Shown here piece by piece: positions 1-8,620 of a stretch of 64,000 bases of DNA. The translations under genes and the position numbers were made by a program. Source of the stretch: an uncultured Aquincola sp. (lineage in GTDB: Bacteria > Pseudomonadota > Gammaproteobacteria > Burkholderiales > Burkholderiaceae); the NCBI GenBank assembly GCA_937883885.1, contig CAKZXL010000627.1:1-64000 (forward strand). Direction: 5' to 3'. The notes under the pieces were generated by a model. It did no database searches. It had not been told where the DNA came from and was given only the letters and a program-made list of their open reading frames with translations. Numbering within the stretch: the first letter of the stretch is position 1; each line of letters opens with the position of its first letter.

Positions 1-99
1 CGTCTCCTTCAGTTGCGTCTGGCTCGTCCAGCCGTATGTGGCTCGGCACACTTCGGTGAGTAACCCACGGATCCGGAGACGAGCCCTTGACGCTCTCAC
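1..99 (-). CDS. Possible 5' end of an unrecognised gene running off the left edge
   Basis: An open minus-strand frame begins with GTG at 97-99 and stays open for 33 codons to the window edge; it reads like a basic, arginine-rich N-terminus (RIRGLLTEVCRATYGW is part of it). I do not recognise the family. Its third-codon-position GC is visibly lower than in the catabolic genes to the right, so it may belong to different or imported DNA. A 7-base inverted repeat, CGTCTCC at 1-7 and GGAGACG at 75-81, lies inside it. The stretch from 100 to 280 between this and the MaoC gene holds nothing I can call. The frame could equally be non-coding. Confidence 0.2.
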   Translation of the reverse strand, partial: MRASRARLRIRGLLTEVCRATYGWTSQTQLKET

Positions 100-280
100 T
101 GAGCGGCCATCATGTCTAGAGTTGTGTCAGCGGCACGACCCGTAGCTTTATCGGCGTGCATGCGGTGTCCGTTCGAGCTGCTGCGATTGCTGCAACGGAA
201 CGTTGAATGCCAAGAATGGGCGGCAATTCGACAGGCACTGCTGCATCGCTTCGCGCAGTGGCCAAGCCGCCCGGTCGGTC

Positions 281-763
281 TCAGTCCAATGCCGGGCGGC
301 GGCGGACCAGGAGCTTCCAGGTCCCTTCGACGACCACTTCGTCGCGCTGGTTGATGACCTGGCGGTGGAAGGCCACCACCCCGCGGTCGGGCCTGGATGT
401 CCCTCTCTTCGCGGCCACATCCACGCGCACTCGCAGCGTGTCGCCGATGAAGGTGGGCTTCGGAAAGCGGCACTGGATGTCGAGCAGACCCATCAGGCTG
501 GGCTCCAGGTGCTGGTTGAGCTGCATGCGCGTGACGAGCCCCGACATCACCGCCAGCACCAGCAGCCCGTGCGCGATGCGCTGGCCGTGGGGGGTGACCT
601 TGGCGTACTCGGCATCGACGTGCAGGCGATTGAAGTCGGCCGACAGGCAGGCGAAGTTGACGACATCGGCCTCGGTCACGGTGCGCGTCGGGCTGTCGAA
701 TGCTGCGCCGATCTCCAGGTCCTCGAAGTAGCAAGGCTCGGGGCTCAGGGTCGAAAGCTGCAT
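281..763 (-). CDS. MaoC-family (R)-specific enoyl-CoA hydratase
   Basis: A 160-residue single hot-dog protein of the MaoC/hydratase-2 family, which adds water to trans-2-enoyl-CoA in beta-oxidation. The catalytic Asp/His motif is readable as ADFNRLH, with D43 and H48; the usual Gly before Asp is Ala and the usual Pro after Asn is Arg, so the motif is slightly divergent. It is followed by an IAHGLL segment (63-68) typical of the family. The ATG at 761-763 has a GGAG about 8 bases upstream. It is the last gene of the long minus-strand operon and starts 4 bases after the ligase stop, so it probably works on that operon's acyl-CoA products. Confidence 0.85.
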   Translation of the reverse strand: MQLSTLSPEPCYFEDLEIGAAFDSPTRTVTEADVVNFACLSADFNRLHVDAEYAKVTPHGQRIAHGLLVLAVMSGLVTRMQLNQHLEPSLMGLLDIQCRFPKPTFIGDTLRVRVDVAAKRGTSRPDRGVVAFHRQVINQRDEVVVEGTWKLLVRRRPALD

Positions 764-767
764 GCTC

Positions 768-2297
768 CTACTCCGGACGTGGCTCGGGCAAGGCCAGTAC
801 CTGCTCGACGAGCTGCGTTTTCAGCACGCGCCCGGTCAGGTTCTTCGGAACCTCGCTCATCAGAACGACGCGGCGCGGCTTCTTGTAGGCCGCCAGCCGG
901 GCAGCGGCGAAGGCGGACAACTCGTCGGGCGACGGCGACGCGTCCGCATGCGGCACGATCACGGCACAGATCAGTTCGGTCAGGCGCTCGTCCGGCAGGC
1001 CGATGCAGTGCGCCTCGGCCACGGCCGGGTGCTGCTGCAGCACCTGCTCGATCTCCGACGCATAGACGTTGATGCCGCCGCTCTTGATGATGTCGCGCTT
1101 GCGGCCGACGAAATGCAGCAGCCCGTCGTCATCGACGCGGCCCAGGTCGCCGACGGTGAGGAAGTCGCCGCGGCGCGTGCTTTTGGTGAGCTCGTCGTCC
1201 TCGAAGTAGCCGTCGAATTGCGAATTGCTGCGGCAGCAGATTTCGCCCACCTCGCCGGTTGCCACCTCGTGCCCTTCGTCGTCCAGCAGTTTCAGCTCGA
1301 CGCCGAAGAAGGGCCTGCCGACGCAGTTGCCGTCCAGGTGCCGGGCGACCTCGGCGCCATCCAGGTTGGCATACGGCCCGACCTCGGTCGAGGCGGCATA
1401 GACGTTGAGGACGCCTTCCCCCAGGCGATCGAGCAGTCTGCGCTTGAGCGCACCCGACAGCGTGCCGGCCCCCGACTGCACGACGCGCAGGCTCGACAGA
1501 TCGGCACCGCTCCAGCGGGGATGATCGACCATCGCTTGGAGCATTGCCGGCAGCAGCATCGTGGAAGTGATGTGCGCACATTCGATCGTCTCGATGGCCG
1601 TGCTGGCGTCGAAGTGATCGAGCAGCGTGACGCTGGCGCCCAGGTACAGCGGCAGCAGCGTATAGACACAGCCGGCGCTCAGGCACAGGGGCAAGGCGGC
1701 CAGGGTGCGGTCATCCATGCCGAAGCGCTGCGCGATGGCGCGCTCCTCGAAGCCGAAGCGCGATCGCAGCGCGCCCTTCGGGCGGCCGGTGGTGCCCGAG
1801 GTGTGCAGCATGATCGTGCTGCCCTCGCGGCCGAGGGGCGGTGCGCGATGCGGGTCGGACTGCAGCAATTCGTCCCAGTGCAGGGCACCCTTGGGCGCGT
1901 CGTGCGCGGCGTCGGCGAACACGATAGGGCGCCATGCAGGATCGGCCATCGCCGCGGCGCGCCCGCCGAAACCCGAACCAAAGAGGACGAAGCGCGCATG
2001 CGCGGCCGAGATCCCATGGTGCAGATCGCTGTCGGTCAGGCGGTAGTTCAGGGGCGCCGGCACGGCCCCGATGCCGGTAAGGGCGAAATAGGCCACCAGC
2101 ATGTCGGGATGGTTGATCGAGAGCATCGGCACCTTCTCGCCCGGAGCGATGCCTAGCGCCGCCAGCGCCGCCGCGGCGCTCTCGGCACGCGAGAGCAGAT
2201 CAACATAGCTCCATGTCTGATCCCGGAAGCGAAGCGCTGGCCGGTGTGGCAGGCGCCGCGCATTCAGGCGCAGTGCAGACAGCAGTGGCATGCCCAT
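768..2297 (-). CDS. AMP-forming acyl-CoA ligase with an atypical C-terminal lysine motif
   Basis: A 509-residue ANL-superfamily ligase that would activate a carboxylic acid to its CoA thioester. The phosphate-binding loop HTSGTTGRPKG is at 165-175, the acyl-adenylate motif reads YAASTEVGP, and the hinge region reads GRKRDIIKSGG. The C-terminal adenylation motif reads PKNLTGRVLK, so the normally catalytic Lys of the G-K pair is Arg, with a Lys three residues later. This could weaken adenylation or indicate a shifted lysine. The start was chosen at ATG 2295-2297, 13 bases after the preceding ACAD stop; the frame stays open further upstream only as a shadow of that ACAD. Substrate unknown. Confidence 0.85.
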   Translation of the reverse strand: MGMPLLSALRLNARRLPHRPALRFRDQTWSYVDLLSRAESAAAALAALGIAPGEKVPMLSINHPDMLVAYFALTGIGAVPAPLNYRLTDSDLHHGISAAHARFVLFGSGFGGRAAAMADPAWRPIVFADAAHDAPKGALHWDELLQSDPHRAPPLGREGSTIMLHTSGTTGRPKGALRSRFGFEERAIAQRFGMDDRTLAALPLCLSAGCVYTLLPLYLGASVTLLDHFDASTAIETIECAHITSTMLLPAMLQAMVDHPRWSGADLSSLRVVQSGAGTLSGALKRRLLDRLGEGVLNVYAASTEVGPYANLDGAEVARHLDGNCVGRPFFGVELKLLDDEGHEVATGEVGEICCRSNSQFDGYFEDDELTKSTRRGDFLTVGDLGRVDDDGLLHFVGRKRDIIKSGGINVYASEIEQVLQQHPAVAEAHCIGLPDERLTELICAVIVPHADASPSPDELSAFAAARLAAYKKPRRVVLMSEVPKNLTGRVLKTQLVEQVLALPEPRPE

Positions 2298-2310
2298 CGT
2301 TGTCGACTCC

Positions 2311-3459
2311 TCAGTGGAACGCCGAGACGCCGAGCACCTCGCGCCCGATGATGAGCGTCTGGATCTCGGTGGTGCCCTCGGGAATGAGGCCGCCGCGGGT
2401 GTCGCGGAAGATGCGCTCGATCGGCAGCTCCTCGCTGTAGCCGCAACCACCGTGCACCTGCAGCGCCATGCTCGCGACCTCGTGCGCCGCTTCGGCGGCG
2501 TAGAGCTTGGCGATCGAGCACTCGGTGCGCGCGCTGCCGCCCTGGTCGAGCGTCCAGGCGGCCCGATAGCCGAGCGCACGCGCGGCCTCGCAGCGCACCA
2601 TCATGTCGACGATGAGCTTTTGCACGAGCTGGAAGCCGGCGATCGACCGCCCGAACTGCTTGCGCTGCCGCGCGTAGTCGATCGACAGATCCAGCGCCGC
2701 GCGCGCCGCGCCAACCGCCCCCATCGCCACATTGAGGCGCCCGAAGTTCAGCCCCGTGAGGATGGCCTTGAGGCCCTCGCCCTCTTGGCCCAACAGATTG
2801 GCCTTGGGCACGATCGCGTCGCGGAAGGCGAGCTGCGAGGTGCCGGTGGCGCGGATGAACATCACGTCGGCCCGCTGCGCCTCGTAAGCGGTCTCCTCGC
2901 GGTCGACGATGAACAGGCTGATGCCGCCATCGCAGCGCGCGCTGTAGGTGCGCGCGACCACGACGCCGAAGTTGCCGTGCACGCCGTTGGTGATCCACAG
3001 CTTGTTGCCGTTGACGAGCCAGTGGCCCCCCTTGTCCTCGGCCCGGGTCTCGATGCCGGCGACATTGGAGCCGTGGTTCGGCTCGGTGATGGCCATCCAG
3101 TGCCGGAGTTGGCCCGCGAGCAGCGGCTGCAGCCAGCGGCCCTTCTGTTCGACCGTACCGTGGCGGTGCAGCAGCTGGGCCAGGATGTTCAGCGAGTTCA
3201 TCATCACCCGCAGTGACAGCCAACCATAGCCGGCTTCCTCCATCAGGATGGCCCAGGCGACGTGGCTCATGCCGAAGCCGCCGGCCTCTTCGGGCAGCAG
3301 CCCGCCCAGGTAGCCGAAGGGTTGGAGCTGGGGCAGAAGGTCCCAGGCGAACTCGCGCTCGCGCTCGCACACGGCAATGCGTGGTGCGACCCGCTCGCGC
3401 ATGAAGCGCTGAACGCTCGCGCGCAGCGTGTCCTGATCGGGAGTGAAGCCGAAGTCCAT
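2311..3459 (-). CDS. Acyl-CoA dehydrogenase
   Basis: A 382-residue FAD-dependent ACAD catalysing alpha,beta-dehydrogenation of an acyl-CoA. The flavin/substrate motif AITEPNHGSN is at 123-132 and LWITNG follows. The C-terminal EGTTEIQ carries the MCAD-type catalytic base, Glu361. The IVD-type position reads NFGRL, without Glu, consistent with the base being at 361. ATG 3457-3459 gives a normal-length protein; upstream in-frame codons are shadow of the SDR. It sits between an SDR and a CoA ligase, both in the same direction with short gaps, so it is part of the first beta-oxidation operon. Chain-length or branch preference cannot be read from the sequence. Confidence 0.9.
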   Translation of the reverse strand: MDFGFTPDQDTLRASVQRFMRERVAPRIAVCEREREFAWDLLPQLQPFGYLGGLLPEEAGGFGMSHVAWAILMEEAGYGWLSLRVMMNSLNILAQLLHRHGTVEQKGRWLQPLLAGQLRHWMAITEPNHGSNVAGIETRAEDKGGHWLVNGNKLWITNGVHGNFGVVVARTYSARCDGGISLFIVDREETAYEAQRADVMFIRATGTSQLAFRDAIVPKANLLGQEGEGLKAILTGLNFGRLNVAMGAVGAARAALDLSIDYARQRKQFGRSIAGFQLVQKLIVDMMVRCEAARALGYRAAWTLDQGGSARTECSIAKLYAAEAAHEVASMALQVHGGCGYSEELPIERIFRDTRGGLIPEGTTEIQTLIIGREVLGVSAFH

Positions 3460-3472
3460 GGCTGCTGGCCGC

Positions 3473-4225
3473 TCAGGTCGCGTAGCGCCCACCGGTGACG
3501 TGCAGCGTGGCGCCGGTGATGTAGCCCGCGGCCTCGCTGGCGAGGAAGCACACCGCGCTGGCGATGTCCCGGGGAACGCCGAGGCGGCCGATGGGCGTAC
3601 GCGCCAGCGCGTTGTCGCGGATTTTCTGGTAGTGCGGCAGTTTGCGCACGCCGTCGGTTTCGATGAACCCCGGCGCGATGGTGTTGACGGTGATGCCATC
3701 GCGGCCTAGTTCGAGCGCCAGTGCGGCCGAGAAACCCAGGATGCCGGCCTTGGCAGCCGAGTAGTTGGCCTGGCCCGGATTGCCCAGGTGCGCGCGCGAG
3801 GAGATGTTGACGACCCGTCCCCACTTGGCCGCGGCCATCAGCGGCGCCACGGCCTGGGTGCAGAGGAACGCGCCTTTGAGCACGGTGTCGATAACCGCAT
3901 CCCAATCCGCTTCGCTGAGTCGGGTGATGCGGGCATCGCGCGCGAAGCCGGCGTTGTTGACGAGCACGTGCACGCCGCCGAAGGCGTCGACCGCGGCCTG
4001 CGCCAGGCGCTCGACATCGGCCCTGCGTGTCACGTTGGCGGGCACGGCGATGGCTCGATGGCCCGCGCCCTGCAGCGCCGCGCAGTGCGCCGCGGCGGCG
4101 TCGCCGTCGATGTCAGTGACGACGATGCGGGCGCCTTCCTCCGCCAGCGCGAGCGCCGTCTCGGCGCCGATGCCGCGGGCCGAGCCGGTGACTATCGCGA
4201 CCCTGTCCTTCAGCCCCAGTTGCAT
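3473..4225 (-). CDS. Short-chain dehydrogenase/reductase, 3-oxoacyl reductase-like
   Basis: A 250-residue classical SDR. The Rossmann motif TGSARGIG is at 13-20, NNAG at 90-93, catalytic Ser at 142/143 and Y155-x3-K159. This architecture fits FabG-like or 3-hydroxyacyl-CoA dehydrogenases that interconvert 3-hydroxy and 3-keto thioesters with NAD(P). ATG 4223-4225 was chosen because the Rossmann strand begins directly after it. Its place between a racemase-like CoA-transferase-family protein and an ACAD argues for the hydroxyacyl-CoA oxidation step rather than fatty-acid synthesis. Confidence 0.85.
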   Translation of the reverse strand: MQLGLKDRVAIVTGSARGIGAETALALAEEGARIVVTDIDGDAAAAHCAALQGAGHRAIAVPANVTRRADVERLAQAAVDAFGGVHVLVNNAGFARDARITRLSEADWDAVIDTVLKGAFLCTQAVAPLMAAAKWGRVVNISSRAHLGNPGQANYSAAKAGILGFSAALALELGRDGITVNTIAPGFIETDGVRKLPHYQKIRDNALARTPIGRLGVPRDIASAVCFLASEAAGYITGATLHVTGGRYAT

Positions 4226-4256
4226 GGCCACCTCCGCTGTCGCCTCGTACGGCGAT

Positions 4257-5363
4257 TCAGCCCAGCAGTTCGTCGTCGTGTTCGCCGATGTAAGGTGCCG
4301 GCTTCGGCCTCGCCGCCGGGGTGCGGCTGAAGCGCGGCGCAGGCGAGGGCTGCACGACGCCCTCGCTTTCGAAGAACGTGGCTCGCGCCACGTTGTGCGG
4401 GTGCGCGGCGGCTTCGGCGGTGGCGAGCACCGGGGCAAAGCACACGTCGGTATTCTCCAGCAGCGCACACCAGTGCGCGGCGGGTTGGGCGCGGAAGATG
4501 GCGGCAATCCGCGCCTTCAGCGCCGGCCAGGCCTTGGGATCGCGCTGGCGCGCGAATTCGGGATCGTTCTCCAGGCCGAGCTTCTCGAGCAGCAGCGCGT
4601 AGAACTGCGGCTCCAGAGAGCCGATCGAGATCCACTGGCCATCGGCACACTCGTAGGTGTCGTAGAAGTGCGAGCCACCGTCCAGCAGATTGCCCTGGCG
4701 TTGGTCACGCCACAGCCCCAGTGCGCGCAGTTCGCAAACGATCGACGTAAGGAGCGCTGCGCCGTCGAGCACGGCTGCGTCGACCACTTGGCCCTTGCCC
4801 GAGACACGCGCCTCGAGCACGGCGCAGACGATGCCGAACGCGAGCATCATGCCGCCGCCGCCCAGATCGCCAACCATCGCCGGCGGTGCGGCCGGCCCGC
4901 CCTCCTTGCGGCCGATGGCCGCCAATGCCCCGGACAGTGCGATGTAGTTGATGTCGTGGCCGGCCGCTTGCGCGAGCGGGCCATCCTGCCCCCAACCCGT
5001 CATTCGCCCGATCACCAGCCGCGGATTGCGGGCGAGCAGCACATCAGGCCCGAGCCCGAGCCGCTCCAGCACGCCGGGGCGGTAGCCCTCGATCACCGCG
5101 TCGGCGCCGTCGATCATTGCCAGCACCTTGTCGCGGTGGGCAGGGTCCTTTAGGTCCACCGCCACCGAGCGGCGGCCGCGATGCAGCACGCTGCGTCGAC
5201 CGGAGGCCAGGAAGCCGGGCGAGCCGCGGTCCTTGCCCTTGTCGGCCTTGCGGTCGAGGCGGATCACGTCGGCTCCCATGTCCGAGAGCATCATCGCGCA
5301 GAAGGGCCCGGGGCCGATGCCGCCGAACTCGATGACCTTCAATCCTTGCAGTGGACCCGGCAT
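4257..5363 (-). CDS. Alpha-methylacyl-CoA racemase-like (CaiB/BaiF family III) protein
   Basis: A 368-residue member of the CaiB/BaiF fold. Two features favour the racemase branch over CoA-transferases: the GHDINY segment with His136 and the VGDLGGG segment with Asp166. They are 30 residues apart, the same spacing as the catalytic His/Asp pair of the mycobacterial enzyme MCR (His126/Asp156). Such enzymes epimerise 2-methyl-branched acyl-CoAs so that stereospecific ACADs can use them. That implies a methyl-branched substrate for this operon, which is inference. ATG 5361-5363 is preferred; the frame upstream is LivF shadow. A CoA-transferase role cannot be fully excluded. Confidence 0.75.
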   Translation of the reverse strand: MPGPLQGLKVIEFGGIGPGPFCAMMLSDMGADVIRLDRKADKGKDRGSPGFLASGRRSVLHRGRRSVAVDLKDPAHRDKVLAMIDGADAVIEGYRPGVLERLGLGPDVLLARNPRLVIGRMTGWGQDGPLAQAAGHDINYIALSGALAAIGRKEGGPAAPPAMVGDLGGGGMMLAFGIVCAVLEARVSGKGQVVDAAVLDGAALLTSIVCELRALGLWRDQRQGNLLDGGSHFYDTYECADGQWISIGSLEPQFYALLLEKLGLENDPEFARQRDPKAWPALKARIAAIFRAQPAAHWCALLENTDVCFAPVLATAEAAAHPHNVARATFFESEGVVQPSPAPRFSRTPAARPKPAPYIGEHDDELLG

Positions 5364-5388
5364 GCCTTGCCTTTCATGGTGTTTCGTT

Positions 5389-6270
5389 TCAACCCAGCCA
5401 GCGCTTGCGCCGTCGGTAGTGCTTGACCTCGCGGAAGCTCTTGCGTCCGCCTTCGCGGTCGAGGCCGAGGTAGAACTCGCGCACGTCCTCGTTGGCGCGC
5501 AACTCGTCGGCACGGCCTTCGAGCACAATGCGCCCGCTTTCCATCACGTAGCCGTAGTCGGCGATCTCGAGGGCCACGCGTGTGTTTTGCTCGACGATCA
5601 GCAGTGCCAGGCCCTGGGCCCGCAACCGATGCAGTACGGCAAAGACCTCTTCGGTCATGCGCGGCGCCAGACCGAGCGACGGTTCGTCGATCAGCATCAG
5701 CTTGGGCTCGGCCATGATGGCGCGGCCGATCACCAGCATCTGCTGCTCCCCGCCGGAAAGATAGCCGGCCGTGCGTGTGCGCAGATCGGCCAGGCGAGGA
5801 ATGGCCTGGTACACGCCGTCGAGCGCGAGTCGCATCTGCGCGGTGCTGCCGAACATGTGGCCACCGATGATCAGATTCTGCTCCACCGTCATGTGCGGCA
5901 GCACGCGCCGGCCCTCCATCACATGCACGAGACCGCTGCGCACGATGCTGGCGGTGTCGTGGCCGCGGATCGCGCGGCCCCCAAAGCCGATGCTGCCGCC
6001 CGAGACGCGACCGTCGTCGGAATCGATGACCCCGGAGATGGCCTTGAGGGTGGTGCTCTTGCCCGCGCCGTTGGCGCCGAGCAGCGCCACGCAACCGCCT
6101 GGCGCGACCTGCATCGACACGCCCTTGAGGGCCAGGATCACGTCGGCATAAAGCACCTCGACATTGAGCAGCGACAGCAGCGCGGCGTCGCTCCCATCCA
6201 CCTTGGCACAGCCCGACAGGGGTTCCCGGCGCCGCGTTTCGGACACGGCGGACTCGCTCACGTCGACCAC
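5389..6270 (-). CDS. livF: Branched-chain-type ABC transporter ATP-binding protein LivF (cassette A)
   Basis: A 293-residue ABC ATPase of the hydrophobic amino-acid (HAAT) family. Walker A GANGAGKS is at 65-72, the signature LSGGEQQ at 171-177 and Walker B LMLIDEP at 191-197. It energises import through the LivH/LivM pore. It is longer than usual: about 30 extra N-terminal residues precede the normal start of the fold, and the start codon is GTG (6268-6270), so a later start is possible. The C-terminus ends in a basic tail ([11 protein letters not shown]) that is also present in the second LivF at 43.6 kb. The gene lies 4 bases after the binding-protein stop. Confidence 0.9.
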   Translation of the reverse strand: MVDVSESAVSETRRREPLSGCAKVDGSDAALLSLLNVEVLYADVILALKGVSMQVAPGGCVALLGANGAGKSTTLKAISGVIDSDDGRVSGGSIGFGGRAIRGHDTASIVRSGLVHVMEGRRVLPHMTVEQNLIIGGHMFGSTAQMRLALDGVYQAIPRLADLRTRTAGYLSGGEQQMLVIGRAIMAEPKLMLIDEPSLGLAPRMTEEVFAVLHRLRAQGLALLIVEQNTRVALEIADYGYVMESGRIVLEGRADELRANEDVREFYLGLDREGGRKSFREVKHYRRRKRWLG

Positions 6271-6274
6271 GTTT

Positions 6275-7501
6275 TCACCACTTCGGGATCGCCGGCACCG
6301 GGGCGTCGGCCGCCACGCGCACGACCTTGCCGTCCTTCATCGTGGCGATGTTCACCTTGGCCGTGCCGGTCGGGAACGGATTCTCGGGGTTGAAGTCGAC
6401 ACCCGGCAGCAGGCCCATGAGCTGTGCCGACGTGAAGTTGGCCGACAGCAGAGCCGCATGGACGGCTTCGCCGGTCGCCCCAGCAGCGCCCTTGGCCTTG
6501 ACGGCTTCCTCGACGGCCCGGGCCCCGACGACGGCCTGCCCCAGGCCGAGCATCGTCATCGCGTTCCAGCCGGACTTGAGGCCGTACTTGGTTTGCAGCA
6601 TCGTGTAGAACTTGCGTGCCGGCGTGTCGTCTTCGCTGGCATCGGCGATAGCGCCGACTTCGTAGTCGCCGGCAAAGCCGTTGGGGTTGCCCAGCGCCTT
6701 GGACGAGCCCAGCACGCCGTTGTGCAGGGACAGCATGATCGGGATGTTCTTGCCCAGCGCCTGCAGCGCGCGCTTGGTGGCTACGGCCTGCGCGGTGTTG
6801 GTCTGGATCACGATAACGTCCGTGCCTGCGTTGGCCAGGCGGCGCACCTGCAGCGTCAGGTCGGCGGGCTGCACCTCGGTCCAGATGGCTTCGACGAAAG
6901 TGGCCTTGTCGGGATGGGCCTTGGCATAAGCCTGCAGGCCCTTGGCCATGTCGGCATAGGCGGGCGACGCTTCCGAGGTGATGATCGCAACCTTCACCGC
7001 CCGCTTGCCTTCCAGCTTGGTCGCGCGGAACCACTCGAGGAAGCCGGCGGCCTCGTGCGTATAGGTCGGGCGCACGTTCAACGCCCACTGCCCGGGCTTC
7101 CAGCCGAAGCCGTAGGCGGCGGTGCCGAGCAGCATCGGCACCTTGTCTTCGGGCAGGCGCTGTTGCAGCGCCGCAGCGTCGGGGCCGCCTAGGCCGAACA
7201 CCATCGTCGGCTTCAGTTCGGCCTTGATGCCGGGCCACAGACTCGCGGTCTGGGCCAAGTCGTAGCGCGTATCGTAGGTCTTGACGTTGATGCGCACATT
7301 GAGCTTCTCGCCGACTTCCTTGTTCCACCAGTCGATGACCGCCAGACGCCCACCCTGCATGTCGTTCATGACGTTGGCGTAGGGGCCGGCGAAATCCGCT
7401 ATGGCGGCAATGTTGACCGACGTCTGCGCCGAGACCTGAGCGCCGAGCGTGAGGCCGGCGGCCAGGAACAGTCCGCGTGAGACGAGATGGCGTCGACGCA
7501 T
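6275..7501 (-). CDS. Periplasmic substrate-binding protein of the Liv-type ABC transporter (cassette A)
   Basis: A 408-residue type I periplasmic binding protein (LivK/HAAT-like). Residues 1-25 form a Sec signal peptide with Arg-rich start, hydrophobic core and VSA cleavage site. The start at ATG 7499-7501 is supported by a GAGGAG Shine-Dalgarno 8-9 bases upstream. It captures the ligand for the LivHMGF transporter encoded around it. In such catabolic clusters the ligand is usually an aromatic, alicyclic or fatty acid rather than leucine; the ligand here is unknown. Context with a CoA synthetase inside the transporter operon favours a carboxylic acid. Confidence 0.9.
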   Translation of the reverse strand: MRRRHLVSRGLFLAAGLTLGAQVSAQTSVNIAAIADFAGPYANVMNDMQGGRLAVIDWWNKEVGEKLNVRINVKTYDTRYDLAQTASLWPGIKAELKPTMVFGLGGPDAAALQQRLPEDKVPMLLGTAAYGFGWKPGQWALNVRPTYTHEAAGFLEWFRATKLEGKRAVKVAIITSEASPAYADMAKGLQAYAKAHPDKATFVEAIWTEVQPADLTLQVRRLANAGTDVIVIQTNTAQAVATKRALQALGKNIPIMLSLHNGVLGSSKALGNPNGFAGDYEVGAIADASEDDTPARKFYTMLQTKYGLKSGWNAMTMLGLGQAVVGARAVEEAVKAKGAAGATGEAVHAALLSANFTSAQLMGLLPGVDFNPENPFPTGTAKVNIATMKDGKVVRVAADAPVPAIPKW

Positions 7502-7554
7502 GAAGATCTCCTCGTGGGAAGAGCGCCGGGATCGGCGCGATGGTGTGGACGGAT

Positions 7555-8607
7555 TCAGTGAGGGAAGGGCCACAGGCGATACGTGGCCTTTAAGATGTTC
7601 CAGCGGTGCATGAGGCCCTTGGGTTCGAGCAGCAGGAAGCCCGTGATGACCAGACCCAGAAACACGTTCATGCTTGCGAAGACGACATCGCTGCCCAGCG
7701 CGGGGAAGCGTTCGATCAGGTCCGGGCCGACGCTGGTGATCGTTTCCTGGACGGCTCGGATCACGACGGTGCCGATCAATGCGCCGACGATCGAGCCGAT
7801 CCCGCCGACGATCATCATGGCGATGAACCAGATCGAGTTGAACAGCGTGAACTGGTCGACCGAGACGAAGCGGATCTGGTAAGCCCACAAGCCGCCGCCG
7901 ATGCCGGCGTAGAAGGCACCCAGCACGAAGGCGCGTGCCTTGGTACCGGCGACGTCGATGCCCATCATGCCGGCAGCGACGTCATCGTCCCGCACTGCCT
8001 CGAAGGCGCGTCCGTGCCGGCTTCGCAAGATGCCGAAGGCGCCCGCGACCATCACCGCCGCTGCGACCAGAAAAAGTAAGTACAGCGCGCGGTCGGTGTC
8101 GAACACGATGCCGCCCATTCTTGCCGGCTGCAGGCTGAAGCCGTTGACGCCCCCGAGCCATGAAGACGGTAGGTTGAGCACCACGAACACGAACAGGAAT
8201 TGGGCCGCGATGGTCGTGAGTGCAAGGTAGAAGCCTTTGATGCGCGAAGCCGTCAACCCGAAAGCCCAGCCCACCGAGGCCGCTATCAGCCCGCCCATGG
8301 GCACCGCCACCCAAAACGGCAGACCGAACTTGACCTCCATCACGCTGGTTCCGTAGGCGCCCACGCCCATGAAGGCCGCCTGGCCAAGGTTGATCTGCCC
8401 GGCGTAGCCTGTGGTGATCTGGAGTCCGACGACGACGATGGCCGTGATGAACATCAGGTTGGCCACCGCCACCAGGCGCGGCGAGGCGAACCAGGGGAAA
8501 GCGATCAGCGCGGCGGCGAACGCCGCCAGCGCCAACCATTGGGCGCGCGTGCGCACGATCGCGCTGTCCTGCTCGTAGCGTGTGAAGAAGATGCCGGAAG
8601 GATCCAT
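7555..8607 (-). CDS. livM: ABC transporter permease LivM (cassette A)
   Basis: A 350-residue integral membrane protein with many hydrophobic segments and the conserved cytoplasmic coupling loop around SRHGRAFEAVRDDD / MMGIDV, followed by a Gly-Ala-rich helix. It forms half of the inner-membrane pore with LivH. The last 20 residues end in a charged, aromatic tail (LWPFPH) resembling the tail of the second LivM in this window. Start ATG 8605-8607; the gene begins 13 bases after livH ends. About 50 bases separate it from the binding-protein gene. Confidence 0.9.
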   Translation of the reverse strand: MDPSGIFFTRYEQDSAIVRTRAQWLALAAFAAALIAFPWFASPRLVAVANLMFITAIVVVGLQITTGYAGQINLGQAAFMGVGAYGTSVMEVKFGLPFWVAVPMGGLIAASVGWAFGLTASRIKGFYLALTTIAAQFLFVFVVLNLPSSWLGGVNGFSLQPARMGGIVFDTDRALYLLFLVAAAVMVAGAFGILRSRHGRAFEAVRDDDVAAGMMGIDVAGTKARAFVLGAFYAGIGGGLWAYQIRFVSVDQFTLFNSIWFIAMMIVGGIGSIVGALIGTVVIRAVQETITSVGPDLIERFPALGSDVVFASMNVFLGLVITGFLLLEPKGLMHRWNILKATYRLWPFPH

Positions 8608-8620
8608 CGAGGTCGAACTC

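Noticed and set aside
762..2156. 464-residue plus-strand frame
   Set aside because: Antisense to the CoA ligase at 768-2297, which has full ANL motifs; no recognisable domain.
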